A DNA stretch of 64,000 nucleotides, taken from assembly GCF_013385425.1 (NCBI RefSeq), contig NZ_JACAQA010000004.1, positions 194,679 through 258,678 on the forward strand. The letters are read 5' to 3'. Below, in pieces: positions 1 to 8,578 of the stretch. The position numbers and the translations under genes were made by a program. This stretch comes from Pseudomonas gingeri. Its GTDB lineage: Bacteria; Pseudomonadota; Gammaproteobacteria; Pseudomonadales; Pseudomonadaceae. The notes beneath the pieces are model-generated. The model did no database searches. It had not been told where the DNA came from and saw only the letters and a program-made list of their open reading frames with translations. Within the stretch, counting starts at the first letter, position 1. Every line of letters begins with the position of its first letter.

Positions 1-3
1 CGG

Positions 4-38
4 ACAAAAGCCCCGTTCCTGGGCAGGAGCTGGGCTTG
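4..38 (-). terminator. Probable terminator downstream of hicB
   Basis: Read on the minus strand, an AGCCC/GGGCT stem with an inner AGCTCCT/AGGAACG pairing is followed by TTTT. It lies about 30 nt beyond the hicB stop codon. The stem is imperfect, so the call is moderate. Confidence 0.5.
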
Positions 39-68
39 GGTCGATGCACGAGCGGGTGGGTTGAAGGC

Positions 69-476
69 TCAGGCGCCTTGCAATATGCGTAAGGCCGCCG
101 TGGCCAGGAAGCCCGACCGACTCTTCTGCTCGGGATGATTGCGCACGTAAGCGTCGATACGGCTCAACAGGTAACCGGGCAAGGTGATATTGAGTTTTTC
201 CGACTTGCCCAGGTACTGGGTGATATCGATGTCCACCAGTGCCCAGATGCAACCTGCGTAGTCCGGGTTTTTCGCGTGCTGGGTCACGGTGCCCGCCCGA
301 GGGATGGGCGCGTCGTCCTCGGCGAGAATTTCCAGGTGTCCTTCGATGGCTTCACGGGCCATGGCCAGGGCATCGTCCAGGTCCTCGCCCGCCGAGAAGC
401 AGCCCGGAATATCCGGAACCTCTACGCCCCAGGCGTGTTGCTCGTCACCGGGTTGAATCGCAATGGGGAAAAGCAT
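69..476 (-). CDS. hicB: HicB-family antitoxin with C-terminal RHH domain
   Basis: This 135-residue protein should neutralise the HicA mRNA interferase encoded just upstream and autoregulate the pair. Residues 1-60 have the HicB partial RNase H-like fold signature (VPDIPGCFSAG, then EAIEGHLEIL). Residues about 93-135 (LNITLPGYLLSRIDAYV...RSGFLA) look like a ribbon-helix-helix DNA-binding domain, the usual arrangement of long HicB proteins. An AGGAG sequence lies 5 nt before the ATG. The gene overlaps the 3' end of hicA by 32 nt, which indicates translational coupling. The family assignment is strong; activity is inferred. Confidence 0.9.
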   Translation of the reverse strand: MLFPIAIQPGDEQHAWGVEVPDIPGCFSAGEDLDDALAMAREAIEGHLEILAEDDAPIPRAGTVTQHAKNPDYAGCIWALVDIDITQYLGKSEKLNITLPGYLLSRIDAYVRNHPEQKSRSGFLATAALRILQGA

Positions 477-669
477 GATGGTCTCCTGCTTGCAACTGTG
501 CTTGTTTCAGGATGCTGTTGACTGTCTTGGTCAGTAGGTCCTTCTTCGGATGGGGGATGGTCACCAGCCCTGGCTTGTACAGGTGCTTGAAATGGTGGTG
601 ACTGCCCTTGATCCTGACCAGATACCAACCGTCCGCTTCGATAAGCCTGATCAGCTGTCGGCTATTCAA
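445..669 (-). CDS. hicA: HicA-family toxin (mRNA interferase), TTG start
   Basis: This small protein of 74 residues should cleave mRNA when it is not bound by HicB. It has the double-stranded-RNA-binding-like HicA core: NSRQLIRLIEADGWYLVRIKGSHHHFKH, with the expected G-S-H-H-H-F-K catalytic histidine segment at residues 22-28, then the TIPHPKKDL segment. No ATG lies at the conserved N terminus. A TTG at 669 preceded by AAGGAA with 7 nt spacing gives exactly the family start, whereas the longer reading frame adds 23 unrelated residues. The C-terminal 15 residues or so overlap hicB and are unlike the HicA core. Gene order is toxin first, as is usual for hicAB. Confidence 0.85.
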   Translation of the reverse strand: MNSRQLIRLIEADGWYLVRIKGSHHHFKHLYKPGLVTIPHPKKDLLTKTVNSILKQAQLQAGDHHAFPHCDSTR

Positions 670-768
670 GACGACGTTCCTTGTCGTTGGGATTTGGTGG
701 TTACTGTACCCACCAAATTCCACAGGGCAACAGTACACCGCTTCGAAAGGTTTTGCAGCATGTGAAAT

Positions 769-799
769 AGAAAAGGCCCGTGAGGGTTCACGGGCCTTT
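769..799 (-). terminator. Rho-independent terminator of speC
   Basis: A perfect 12-bp stem (AAAGGCCCGTGA / TCACGGGCCTTT) with a 4-nt loop lies about 50 nt past the speC stop. On the minus strand it runs into a T-rich segment (TTTTCTATTT). Confidence 0.85.
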
Positions 800-849
800 C
801 GGGAGCAACGCGCGGTGTCCGCAAGGCCGCCTTTCAGCGGCCCGGCGCA

Positions 850-2013
850 TCACACGTAGAAGGATTTCAGCGGCGGGAAGCCATTGAATTCCACGGCGCT
901 GTAGCTGGTGGTGTAGGCGCCAGTGGACAGCCAGTACAGGCGGTCGCCGATGGCCAGGTTCAGGGGCAGGCCGTACTTGTAGTTTTCATACATGATGTCG
1001 GCGCTGTCGCAGGTAGGGCCGGCGATGACCACTTCTTCCATCTCGCCTTTCTTCTCGGTCCAGATCGGAAACTTGATCGCCTCGTCCATGGTTTCGATCA
1101 GGCCGGAGAATTTGCCCACATCCGTGTACACCCATCGCTCGACGGCGGTACGGGATTTACGCGCGACCAGTACCACTTCGCTGACCAGGATGCCGGCGTT
1201 GGCGATCAGCGAACGGCCCGGTTCCAGGATGATTTCCGGCAGGTCGTCGCCGAAGTCTTCCTTGAGGAAACGGATGATTTCTTCCGCGTAGGTTTCCAGG
1301 CTGTTGGTACGGGTGATGTAGTTGGCCGGGAAGCCGCCACCCATGTTGATCAGCTTCAGGTGAATGCCGTCTTCTTCCTTCAGGCGTTCGAAGATCACCT
1401 TGACCTTGGCGATCGCCGCGTCCCAGACGCTGATATCGCGCTGTTGCGAACCGACGTGGAAGGACACGCCGTAAGGCACCAGGCCCAGGTCGCGGGCGAG
1501 GATCAGCAGGTCCATGGCCATGTCGGTCTGGCAACCGAACTTGCGCGACAGAGGCCAGTCAGCGGTGGTCGAGCCTTCGGTGAGGATGCGCACATAGACT
1601 TTCGAGCCCGGGGCGGCCTTGGCGATATTGCGCAGGTCGGCTTCGGAGTCGGTGGAGAACAGACGCACGCCCTTCTCGTAGAAGTAGCGGATGTCCTTGG
1701 ATTTCTTGATGGTGTTGCCGTAGCTGATGCGGTCGGGGGTGACGCCCTGGCCCAGGACCTTGTCCAGCTCGTAGATCGACGCGATGTCGAAGCTGGAGCC
1801 TTTCTTGTTCAGCAGGTCGATGATCTCGACAGCCGGGTTGGCCTTGACGGCGTAATAGACCTTGGCGAATTCGAAACCGGCGCGCAGGTCATCGTAGGCC
1901 TGGCTGATCATCGCGGTGTCGATCACCACGAACGGGGTTTCTTGCTGGTCGGCGAACGCCTTCATTTTGTCAAAAGTGGCGCGCGCGAAATAGTCTTCGA
2001 CCTGAATCGACAT
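850..2013 (-). CDS. speC: Ornithine/lysine decarboxylase, fold type III PLP enzyme
   Basis: This enzyme decarboxylates L-ornithine (and in pseudomonads probably lysine) to putrescine (or cadaverine) in polyamine synthesis. The protein has 387 residues, the usual length of the short eukaryote-like enzymes of Pseudomonas. The PLP lysine is K57 in YYAVKANP. The glycine-rich phosphate-binding region (MGGGFP), the HVGSQ segment and the C-terminal CDSADIMYE segment carrying the catalytic cysteine are all present. The ATG at 2013 was chosen over an in-frame ATG 31 codons upstream because TAGGAG lies just before it and the product then begins MSIQVEDYF. It appears monocistronic, with a terminator at 769-799. 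Confidence 0.93.
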   Translation of the reverse strand: MSIQVEDYFARATFDKMKAFADQQETPFVVIDTAMISQAYDDLRAGFEFAKVYYAVKANPAVEIIDLLNKKGSSFDIASIYELDKVLGQGVTPDRISYGNTIKKSKDIRYFYEKGVRLFSTDSEADLRNIAKAAPGSKVYVRILTEGSTTADWPLSRKFGCQTDMAMDLLILARDLGLVPYGVSFHVGSQQRDISVWDAAIAKVKVIFERLKEEDGIHLKLINMGGGFPANYITRTNSLETYAEEIIRFLKEDFGDDLPEIILEPGRSLIANAGILVSEVVLVARKSRTAVERWVYTDVGKFSGLIETMDEAIKFPIWTEKKGEMEEVVIAGPTCDSADIMYENYKYGLPLNLAIGDRLYWLSTGAYTTSYSAVEFNGFPPLKSFYV

Positions 2014-2116
2014 GCTGGGAACTCCTACTGGCAAACTAGATTGATCAATGGGTGCAAATGAACGTCCTCCGTATCCCCACTTTGGTTCGCCTACTTCCCA
2101 AGGCATGTCGCCGAAA

Positions 2117-2154
2117 GCAAAAAGGCCATGGGAACAACCGCTTCCCTTGGCCTT
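2117..2154 (-). terminator. Terminator or attenuator between osmV and speC
   Basis: Arms at 2122-2134 and 2142-2154 form a 13-bp stem with one mismatch and a 7-nt loop, followed by TTTTT on the minus strand. It lies about 200 nt after osmV and about 100 nt before the speC start. It may end the osm transcript or act in the speC leader. The rest of 2014-2350 shows no gene. Confidence 0.65.
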
Positions 2155-2350
2155 GCTGTCTCGTCGTCAGTACTTGAGCCGGATGGATCGTTTCCAGCAT
2201 GGACGTTCGGCGCGAACTTTAGGACTTGAGGGGCTTGAGATCAACTAAAAATGTCGCGTTTTTACACGCGCCCGTCGCGTAGCCCGGATCAGTCACCTGT
2301 TTAACCGACCCGGATGACAGTCTGATGTTCCCGATCACTGACCGATGGTC

Positions 2351-3508
2351 TCAGGCCATGGCCACTTCAGCGGGCGAGACGATACTGGTCTTGGCCCCGC
2401 GCGAACGCCCGGAACTCAGGTAGGCGGCAATCGACTCCTGGGTCACTTCGCCAAGGAACACCCGCTCGGCGTCCATCACCGGCAGCCACGAACGATTGAA
2501 CTCGTACATCCGCGACAACAGGATGCGCAGGTGCTCGTCGTAGGCCGCCGTGGCGTTGAACTCGCGCAGGAACTGCGCGCAGGTCCCGGTCTGACGGTGC
2601 AGGTCGCGACGTCGTACATAACCCAGTGCCTTGTTCCCGGCGTCGGTGACCACCACGTAGCGACGGTCATGTTCGTCCATCAGTTCCAGGGCATCGGCCA
2701 CCGGGGTCTGCGGGCTTACCGAGGGCGCGTTGTCCGCCGCGTCTTCGGCTTTCACCAGCAGCAGGCGCTTGAGGGTGCTGTCCTGGCCGACAAAACTGCT
2801 GACGAAATCGTCGGCCGGGTGGGCCAGCAGGGTGTCCGGGTGGTCGATCTGCAACAGCTTGCCGGTGCGGAAGATGGCGATCTTGTCACCCAGCTTGATG
2901 GCTTCGTCGATATCGTGGCTGACCATGATCACGGTCTTGTTCAGCGCCCGCTGCATCTCGAAGAACTCGTTCTGGATCATCTCGCGGTTGATCGGGTCGA
3001 CCGCGCCGAACGGCTCATCCATCAGCAGCAACGGCGCATCGGCCGCCAGGGCGCGGATCACGCCGATCCGCTGTTGCTGGCCACCGGACAGCTCACGCGG
3101 GTAGCGATGCAGGTACTGCTTGGGCTCCAGCTTGATCATGCTCATCAACTCGCGGGCGCGGTCGTGGCATTTCTGCTTGTCCCAGCCCAGCAGTTTCGGC
3201 ACCACCACGATGTTTTCCTCGATGGTCATGTTGGGGAACAGGCCGATCTGCTGGATCACATAACCGATATTGCGGCGCAGGGTCACCTCGTCGAGGTCGG
3301 TGGTGTCTTCGCCGTTGATCAGGATCTTGCCCGAGGTGGGCTTGATCAGGCGGTTGATCATCTTCAGCGTGGTGCTCTTGCCGCAACCCGAAGGGCCGAG
3401 GAATACACAGATCTCGCCTTCGTTGACGGTCAGGCTCACGGAATCAACGGCGGTGATGGTCTTGCCGTTGCTTTGAAAGGTCTTGGTCAGGTTTTGAAGT
3501 TCGATCAT
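2351..3508 (-). CDS. osmV: Osmoprotectant ABC importer ATPase (OsmV-type, CBS domains)
   Basis: This protein energises uptake of a quaternary amine such as glycine betaine, carnitine or choline-O-sulfate. It has 385 residues: an ABC domain with Walker A GPSGCGKST at 38-46, signature LSGGQQQR near 140 and Walker B LLLMDEP near 160, then tandem CBS-like sequence from about residue 270. It closely resembles enterobacterial OsmV as I remember it, including the YLSSGR segment near the C terminus. The start at 3508 overlaps the permease stop by 4 nt (ATGA), which favours it over an in-frame start 13 codons upstream. It is the last gene of the operon. The exact substrate cannot be read from sequence. 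Confidence 0.9.
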   Translation of the reverse strand: MIELQNLTKTFQSNGKTITAVDSVSLTVNEGEICVFLGPSGCGKSTTLKMINRLIKPTSGKILINGEDTTDLDEVTLRRNIGYVIQQIGLFPNMTIEENIVVVPKLLGWDKQKCHDRARELMSMIKLEPKQYLHRYPRELSGGQQQRIGVIRALAADAPLLLMDEPFGAVDPINREMIQNEFFEMQRALNKTVIMVSHDIDEAIKLGDKIAIFRTGKLLQIDHPDTLLAHPADDFVSSFVGQDSTLKRLLLVKAEDAADNAPSVSPQTPVADALELMDEHDRRYVVVTDAGNKALGYVRRRDLHRQTGTCAQFLREFNATAAYDEHLRILLSRMYEFNRSWLPVMDAERVFLGEVTQESIAAYLSSGRSRGAKTSIVSPAEVAMA

Positions 3509-4158
3509 TTGAGCAGTCCTTTTGGAGTCAGCGTGCGTTGCAGCCATTGCAGGAGCAGGTCGGCGGCGATGGCCAGGAGGCTGACCAGGACGGCGCCGAC
3601 GATCAGCATCGACATGTCACTGCGACTGATGGCGGCCAGAATCAGTACCCCCAGGCCACCGGCACCGATGGTGGCGGCGATGGTCATGACACCGATATTC
3701 ATCACCACGGCGGTGCGGACACCGGCGAGGATCACCGGCACCGCGATGGGCAGCTCGACCATGCGCAGGCGCTGGCCGAACGTCATGCCGATGCCCCGCG
3801 CGGCTTCGCGGATACCCGGCTCGACACCGGTCAGGGCCAGGTAGGTGTTGCGCATGATCGGCAGCAGGGAATAGAGAAACACGGCGGTGATCGCCGGCAG
3901 CGGTCCCAGGCCCTGGCCGAACCTGGAGTAGAACGGCAGCAGCAGGCCGAACAGGGCGATGGACGGCACGGTCAACAGCACGGTGGCGCTGGCCTGCAGT
4001 GGCCCGGCCAGGGTGGGGAAGCGGGTCATCAGCACGCCCAGGGGGACGCCGACGACAATCGCGAGAATGACGGCGATGCCCACCAGGGTGATGTGCTGCC
4101 AGGTCAGATGCAGGACCTGTGTCCAGTCGAGATGGGAAAAGGCGTTGAGAAATTCCAT
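3505..4158 (-). CDS. osmW: Osmoprotectant ABC importer permease (OsmW-type)
   Basis: This 217-residue inner-membrane permease belongs to the BPD_transp_1 (proline/glycine betaine) family. About five to six hydrophobic segments are visible, starting at TLVGIAVILAIVVGVPLGVL. The cytoplasmic loop EAARGIGMTFGQRLRMVELPIAVPVILAGVR is the EAA motif that docks onto the ATPase. A GAGGAG ribosome site precedes the ATG by 4 nt, and the gene begins 9 nt after the binding-protein stop, so they are co-transcribed. It pairs with the second permease at 5082-5798. Confidence 0.9.
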   Translation of the reverse strand: MEFLNAFSHLDWTQVLHLTWQHITLVGIAVILAIVVGVPLGVLMTRFPTLAGPLQASATVLLTVPSIALFGLLLPFYSRFGQGLGPLPAITAVFLYSLLPIMRNTYLALTGVEPGIREAARGIGMTFGQRLRMVELPIAVPVILAGVRTAVVMNIGVMTIAATIGAGGLGVLILAAISRSDMSMLIVGAVLVSLLAIAADLLLQWLQRTLTPKGLLK

Positions 4159-4167
4159 GTCTTCTCC

Positions 4168-5061
4168 TCAGTTGATCGGATGTTGGCGCAGGAAATCGGC
4201 GGCCACGGCGGACGGGCTTTCATGGTCGACATCGACCCGCGCATTCAACTGGCGCATGGTGTCGTTGTCGAACAGCGCCGCCAGTGGCTTGAGATCGGCG
4301 GCCAGTTGCGGATGGGCGTCGAGATAGACCTGGCGCACCACCGGTGCGGCGGTGTAGTCCGGGAAGTAATGCTTGTCGTCGTCCAGCAGCTTCAATTTGA
4401 AGGCGTTGAGGCGACCGTCGGTGGTGTAGACCAGGCCGGCAAATACCTGGCCGTTGCGTAGCGCCGTGTAGACCAGGCCGGCGTCCATCTGCCGGGTGTT
4501 CTTGCGGGTCAGGTTCATCTGGTACAGCTTGACCATGCCGGCCATGCCGTCGGAACGGTTGGCGAACTCGGTGTCCAGGGCCACCAGGCGGTTTTCCTGG
4601 CTGTCTTCGGCCAGGGCCTGGGTCAGGTCGCTGATGCTGTTGATCTGCGGGTATTGCTTGGCCACCTTCTCCGGCAGGGCCAGGGCGTAGGTGTTGCTGA
4701 ACTTTGACGGCGCCAGCCAGACCAGGCCTTTTTTCGCGTCGAGCTCCTTGACCCTTACGTAGGACTGTTCGCTGTCGAGTTTTTCGTCGACATGGTTGTA
4801 GGCCACCAGCGACACGCCGGTGTATTCCCAGATCAGGTCCAGTTGCCCGCTTTCCTGGGCGCTACGCGCCAGGTTGCTGCCCAGGCCGCCGGTCACCTGG
4901 GGGTTGTAGCCCTTGGTGCGCAGGTACTGGGCGGTGATTTCCGCCAGCAGGGTCTGTTCGGTGAAGACCCGGGCGCCGATGCGGATCAGCGGTTTTTCAG
5001 CGGCTTGCGCAATTCCCGCGCACAGCAGGACGCAGACCAGTATTGCAGTCAGTCTTTTCAT
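4168..5061 (-). CDS. osmX: Osmoprotectant periplasmic binding protein (OsmX-type)
   Basis: This is the periplasmic substrate-binding component of the importer, 297 residues. A signal peptide (MKRLTAILVCVLLCAGIAQAA) is followed by the OpuAC-type domain: PLIRIGARVFTEQTLLAEI, then GGLGSNLARSAQESGQLDLIWEYTG, which is typical of the YehZ/OsmF/OsmX group. Aromatic residues for a quaternary-amine cage are plausible but cannot be placed by eye. AAGGA lies 6 nt before the ATG. It sits between the two permease genes, 20 nt after the first. Confidence 0.9.
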   Translation of the reverse strand: MKRLTAILVCVLLCAGIAQAAEKPLIRIGARVFTEQTLLAEITAQYLRTKGYNPQVTGGLGSNLARSAQESGQLDLIWEYTGVSLVAYNHVDEKLDSEQSYVRVKELDAKKGLVWLAPSKFSNTYALALPEKVAKQYPQINSISDLTQALAEDSQENRLVALDTEFANRSDGMAGMVKLYQMNLTRKNTRQMDAGLVYTALRNGQVFAGLVYTTDGRLNAFKLKLLDDDKHYFPDYTAAPVVRQVYLDAHPQLAADLKPLAALFDNDTMRQLNARVDVDHESPSAVAADFLRQHPIN

Positions 5062-5081
5062 GTTGATTCCTTTGCCGAGCC

Positions 5082-5798
5082 TTAAGACGGGCGCAACCCG
5101 TGTTCCAGCCAGAGGCGGCTGGTCATGGTCACCAGGCCGTCGAGCAGCAAGGCCAGCAGCGCGGTACAGGCGGCGCCGAGCAGCAGTTGCGGCTGATTGT
5201 TCAGGGCGATGCCAGGGAAGATCAGGCTGCCCAGGCTGTTGGCGCCGATCAGGAACGCCAGGGGCGCGGTGCCGACGTTGATCGCCAGGGCCACCCGTAC
5301 ACCGCCGATGATGATCGGCACGGCGTTGGGCAGTTCCACCTGCAAGAGCACCTGGCGCGGGGTCATGCCGATGCCGACAGCGGCTTCTTTCAGGGAACCC
5401 TGGACGTTTTTCAGGCCTTCGTAGGTGTTGCGCACGATGGGCAGCAGGGAGGCGAGGAACAGGGCAAAGATCGCCGGGCCGCTGCCGATGCCCAGCACGC
5501 CGAGGGCGATGGCCAGTACGGCCAGGGGCGGGACGGTGTTACCGATATTGAAGATCTGCATGAAGCGTTCCGCGCGCCCGACCATGCTCGGTCGGCTCAG
5601 CAGGATACCGGCGGGAATCCCTACGATCAGGGCGGCAAGCATGGAGACAAGAACCAGGATCAGGTGAGCTTGCAGGTAAAACAGCAAATCGTCGCGGTAC
5701 AGTTCGATCGTGTTGATGCCAATCCAGTGGACCAGCAGGGCCAGGAGAGCGACGACAACCGCTCCTCCTATCAGCCCTTTGCCATAGCGAATAGCCAC
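5082..5798 (-). CDS. Osmoprotectant ABC importer permease (OsmY-type), GTG start
   Basis: This is the first gene of the operon, a 238-residue permease with about six membrane segments and an EAA loop (EAAVGIGMTPRQVLLQVELPNAVPIIIGGVR). The start is GTG at 5798, with GGAG 7 nt upstream; no ATG fits as well. The transcribed order is permease, binding protein, permease, ATPase. The enterobacterial homologue is also called OsmY, a name shared with an unrelated periplasmic protein, so no symbol is given. It is divergent from prfC, and the 340-nt gap should hold both promoters. Confidence 0.88.
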   Translation of the reverse strand: MAIRYGKGLIGGAVVVALLALLVHWIGINTIELYRDDLLFYLQAHLILVLVSMLAALIVGIPAGILLSRPSMVGRAERFMQIFNIGNTVPPLAVLAIALGVLGIGSGPAIFALFLASLLPIVRNTYEGLKNVQGSLKEAAVGIGMTPRQVLLQVELPNAVPIIIGGVRVALAINVGTAPLAFLIGANSLGSLIFPGIALNNQPQLLLGAACTALLALLLDGLVTMTSRLWLEHGLRPS

Positions 5799-6137
5799 AG
5801 GCGGACTCCTTTATTTCAGTCGGCGAGCACATTCCCGAGCGGCAATGCCATTCCTGGCTGTCGGCGAATATGTTCGCGAAATGCAGCTCGTCACTGCCGG
5901 CAAAGCGGCAGGCGGTCGAGCCATAAGCGCAGCCTCGTCAGGCTGACTTGCAGGTATTTCAGCCCCGGTACGATTCAGGTAGCAGGGGAGTGGACGCCTC
6001 CACCTTTTAAAAGGTTCCATGGTTGGCGGTATTTAGCCACCCTTGAAGTCACTGCAAACGGGTGAGCGGTGGTCCGTGGGCCTCGGTTTGCGCTATACTC
6101 GCCGCCCTTTTTTGACTCACCTGCCAGGCGATTTCCC
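5799..6137. promoter_or_regulatory. Divergent osm/prfC promoter region
   Basis: This 339-nt gap carries no convincing gene. A -10-like TATACT at 6094-6099, about 40 nt before the prfC ATG, is the best promoter element on the plus strand. No clear -35 or operator for the osm operon was identified. Confidence 0.45.
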
Positions 6138-7721
6138 ATGACCCACCAGGCCGCCGAAGTCGCGAAACGCCGCACTTTCGCCATTATTTCCCACCCCGAT
6201 GCCGGTAAAACCACCATCACCGAGAAGCTCCTGCTGATGGGCAAGGCGATCGCGGTGGCCGGCACGGTGAAATCCCGTAAATCCGACCGCCATGCCACCT
6301 CCGACTGGATGGAAATGGAAAAACAACGGGGTATCTCGATTACCACGTCGGTCATGCAGTTCCCGTATCGCGATCACATGATCAACCTGCTCGACACCCC
6401 GGGCCACGAAGACTTCTCCGAAGATACCTACCGCACCCTGACCGCGGTCGACTCGGCGCTGATGGTCCTCGATGGCGGTAAGGGCGTCGAGCCACGGACC
6501 ATTGCCCTGATGGACGTCTGTCGCCTGCGGGACACGCCCATCGTCAGCTTTATCAACAAGCTCGACCGGGATATCCGTGATCCGATCGAACTGCTCGACG
6601 AGATCGAAGCCGTCCTGAAAATCAAGGCCGCGCCGATCACCTGGCCGATCGGTTGCTACCGCGACTTCAAGGGCGTGTACCACCTGGCCGACGACTACAT
6701 CATTGTCTACACCGCCGGTCACGGGCATGAACGCACCGATGTGAAAATCATCGAGAAGCTCGACTCGGACGAAGCCCGTGCCCACCTGGGTGACGAGTAC
6801 GACCGTTTTGTCGACCAGTTGGAGCTGGTGCAGGGGGCCTGCCACGAGTTCAACCAGCAGGAGTTCCTCGACGGTCAGCTGACCCCGGTGTTCTTCGGCA
6901 CCGCCCTGGGCAACTTCGGTGTTGACCACGTGCTGGACGCGGTCGTTGATTGGGCGCCGATGCCTCTGGCTCGAGTCGCCAACGAACGTACCGTGGAGCC
7001 GGTGGAAGAGAAGTTCGCCGGTTTCGTGTTCAAGATCCAGGCGAACATGGACCCCAAGCACCGCGACCGGATCGCCTTTATGCGCATCTGTTCGGGCAAG
7101 TACGACAAGGGCATGAAAATGCGCCATGTGCGGACTGGCAAGGACGTGCGGATCGGCGATGCGCTGACCTTCTTCTCCTCCGAGCGCGAGCAGTTGGAAG
7201 AGGCCTATGCCGGCGACATCATCGGCTTGCACAACCACGGCACCATCCAGATCGGTGACACCTTCACCGAGGGTGAGGCCCTGGGCTTTACCGGTATTCC
7301 GCACTTCGCCCCGGAACTGTTCCGTCGCGTGCGCCTGCGTGACCCGCTCAAGTCCAAGCAACTGCGCCAGGGTTTGCAGCAGTTGGCGGAAGAGGGCGCG
7401 ACCCAGGTGTTCTTCCCCGAGCGCAGCAACGACATCATCCTCGGCGCCGTCGGTGTGCTGCAGTTCGATGTGGTCGCCAGCCGCTTGAAAGAGGAATACA
7501 AGGTCGAGTGCTCCTATGAGCCGATCACCGTGTGGTCCGCGCGCTGGATCGATTGCAGCGACAAGAAGAAGCTCGACGAGCTTCGGGTCAAGGCCGTGGA
7601 AAACCTCGCGTTGGACGGCGGCGGTCACCTGACCTACCTGGCGCCGACCCGGGTCAACCTGGCGCTGATGGAAGAGCGCTGGCCGGACGTGAAATTCCGC
7701 GCGACGCGCGAACACCACTAA
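6138..7721 (+). CDS. prfC: Peptide chain release factor 3
   Basis: RF3 is a translational GTPase that removes RF1 or RF2 from the ribosome after termination. The protein has 527 residues, normal for the family. The G motifs are present: HPDAGKTT at 19-26, the switch I region [26 protein letters not shown] and NKLD. Domain II and III sequence ([28 protein letters not shown]) follows. The ATG at 6138 begins [14 protein letters not shown] as in other RF3 proteins and has AGGCGA upstream; the open frame extends 23 codons further but without family similarity. It is monocistronic, with a terminator at 7756. Confidence 0.97.
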   Translation: MTHQAAEVAKRRTFAIISHPDAGKTTITEKLLLMGKAIAVAGTVKSRKSDRHATSDWMEMEKQRGISITTSVMQFPYRDHMINLLDTPGHEDFSEDTYRTLTAVDSALMVLDGGKGVEPRTIALMDVCRLRDTPIVSFINKLDRDIRDPIELLDEIEAVLKIKAAPITWPIGCYRDFKGVYHLADDYIIVYTAGHGHERTDVKIIEKLDSDEARAHLGDEYDRFVDQLELVQGACHEFNQQEFLDGQLTPVFFGTALGNFGVDHVLDAVVDWAPMPLARVANERTVEPVEEKFAGFVFKIQANMDPKHRDRIAFMRICSGKYDKGMKMRHVRTGKDVRIGDALTFFSSEREQLEEAYAGDIIGLHNHGTIQIGDTFTEGEALGFTGIPHFAPELFRRVRLRDPLKSKQLRQGLQQLAEEGATQVFFPERSNDIILGAVGVLQFDVVASRLKEEYKVECSYEPITVWSARWIDCSDKKKLDELRVKAVENLALDGGGHLTYLAPTRVNLALMEERWPDVKFRATREHH

Positions 7722-7755
7722 AGGCGTCATACGCAGTCATACTTGTCGCACTCTT

Positions 7756-7788
7756 GAAAAAACCGCTGCCCAGGCCGCGGGTTTTTTT
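7756..7788 (+). terminator. prfC terminator
   Basis: The sequence reads AAAAAACCGC, a short loop including CCAGG, then GCGGG followed by seven T residues, 35 nt after the prfC stop. Confidence 0.75.
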
Positions 7789-7823
7789 ATGGTCGTTGCG
7801 AAAACCGAGGTTTGGCGCGCTGC

Positions 7824-7975
7824 CCGTGCGGGAGCCGGCTTGTCGGCGGCGTTCGTATGGGGCGTGCAGGACTCAAGGGCCTCTTCGCGGGCAAGCCCTG
7901 CTCCTACAATATTGTGTCGTACACAAGATCAGTGAACGACGACGCACTGTAGGAGCAGGGCTTGCCCGCGAAGGC
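7824..7975. repeat. REP cluster: inverted pair plus a diverged third copy
   Basis: Copies at about 7879-7908 and 7948-7975 are inverted relative to each other and share the core TGTAGGAGCAGGGCTTGCCC followed by GCGAAG. A diverged copy (GGGAGCCGGCTTGTCGGCGG) begins near 7829. The inverted pair has the form of a REPIN. No gene is seen elsewhere in 7789-8245. Confidence 0.85.
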
Positions 7976-8245
7976 GATCGGGAGGGCGCTAAAGATTTAC
8001 GGGCAATCGAGTGTCGAGCGACCATTGCTATAGCTTGGGCAGCGCTGAGAAGGGCAATCGAAAAACTACTTATGCTTTTTGAGTCTAATTATCATTCGGA
8101 ATAATTCTATGGCAAGCCAGCAGTTTTCATCTGGCCAGTATGGAAAAGTCCGTTCAACGGGTCTAGGTTCAGACAAGTTGCCGTTGGCTTCTTGAAGTCG
8201 GCTGCAAGGTGCTGGTGATCTATCCACAGAGGGACGGAAGCGACG

Positions 8246-8464
8246 ATGAAAATTTTTCAACGCAGCGTGCTGCTGATCAAGGTGCTGGTGTTGTTGATGG
8301 TGGGGGCTTCAAGTGCCTGGGCCAGTAATGCGGTGTCGGATCATGGAGCGGTTTCTCCTTCGAAATCCGCGGTGCACGCGCTTTACGCCGATGACACGGA
8401 AAAGAAAGCCCCGGATCAGGATGATCAAGGCGACAGCGATGAAGACGGTGACACCGATAGCTGA
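8246..8464 (+). CDS. Small secreted acidic protein, function unknown
   Basis: This is a 72-residue hypothetical protein. Residues 1-26 form a clear signal peptide (basic start MKIFQR, hydrophobic VLVLLMVGASSAWA) with a likely cleavage after AWA. The mature part is about 46 residues and ends in a run of Asp, Glu, Gly and Ser (DQDDQGDSDEDGD), which suggests a disordered or cation-binding periplasmic peptide. A GGACGGAAG ribosome site lies about 6 nt before the ATG. A terminator follows at 8538. I do not recognise a family. Confidence 0.6.
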   Translation: MKIFQRSVLLIKVLVLLMVGASSAWASNAVSDHGAVSPSKSAVHALYADDTEKKAPDQDDQGDSDEDGDTDS

Positions 8465-8537
8465 GTCGCACGAATGAAAAAGCCCCTTGCGCCCAGCGAA
8501 TAACGCGCTCGACGAAAGAGGCCGTACTACCGTTTTC

Positions 8538-8572
8538 AGCGCTCTCGCTTACTCAGGAGAGCGCTTTTTTGT
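8538..8572. terminator. Terminator between the small acidic gene and dppF
   Basis: A perfect 9-bp stem (AGCGCTCTC / GAGAGCGCT) is followed by TTTTTT on the plus strand. The two flanking genes converge here. Only the plus-strand side has a clear T tract. Confidence 0.8.
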
Positions 8573-8578
8573 TGCCCG

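Noticed and set aside
6117..7730. A 537-codon minus-strand frame opposite prfC
   Set aside because: prfC is certain and the antisense product shows no motif; a shadow frame.
7912..7926. TTGTGTCGTACACAA resembling the GntR operator at 30686
   Set aside because: It lies in the spacer of a REP pair downstream of prfC, away from any promoter, and only the GTAC core agrees.
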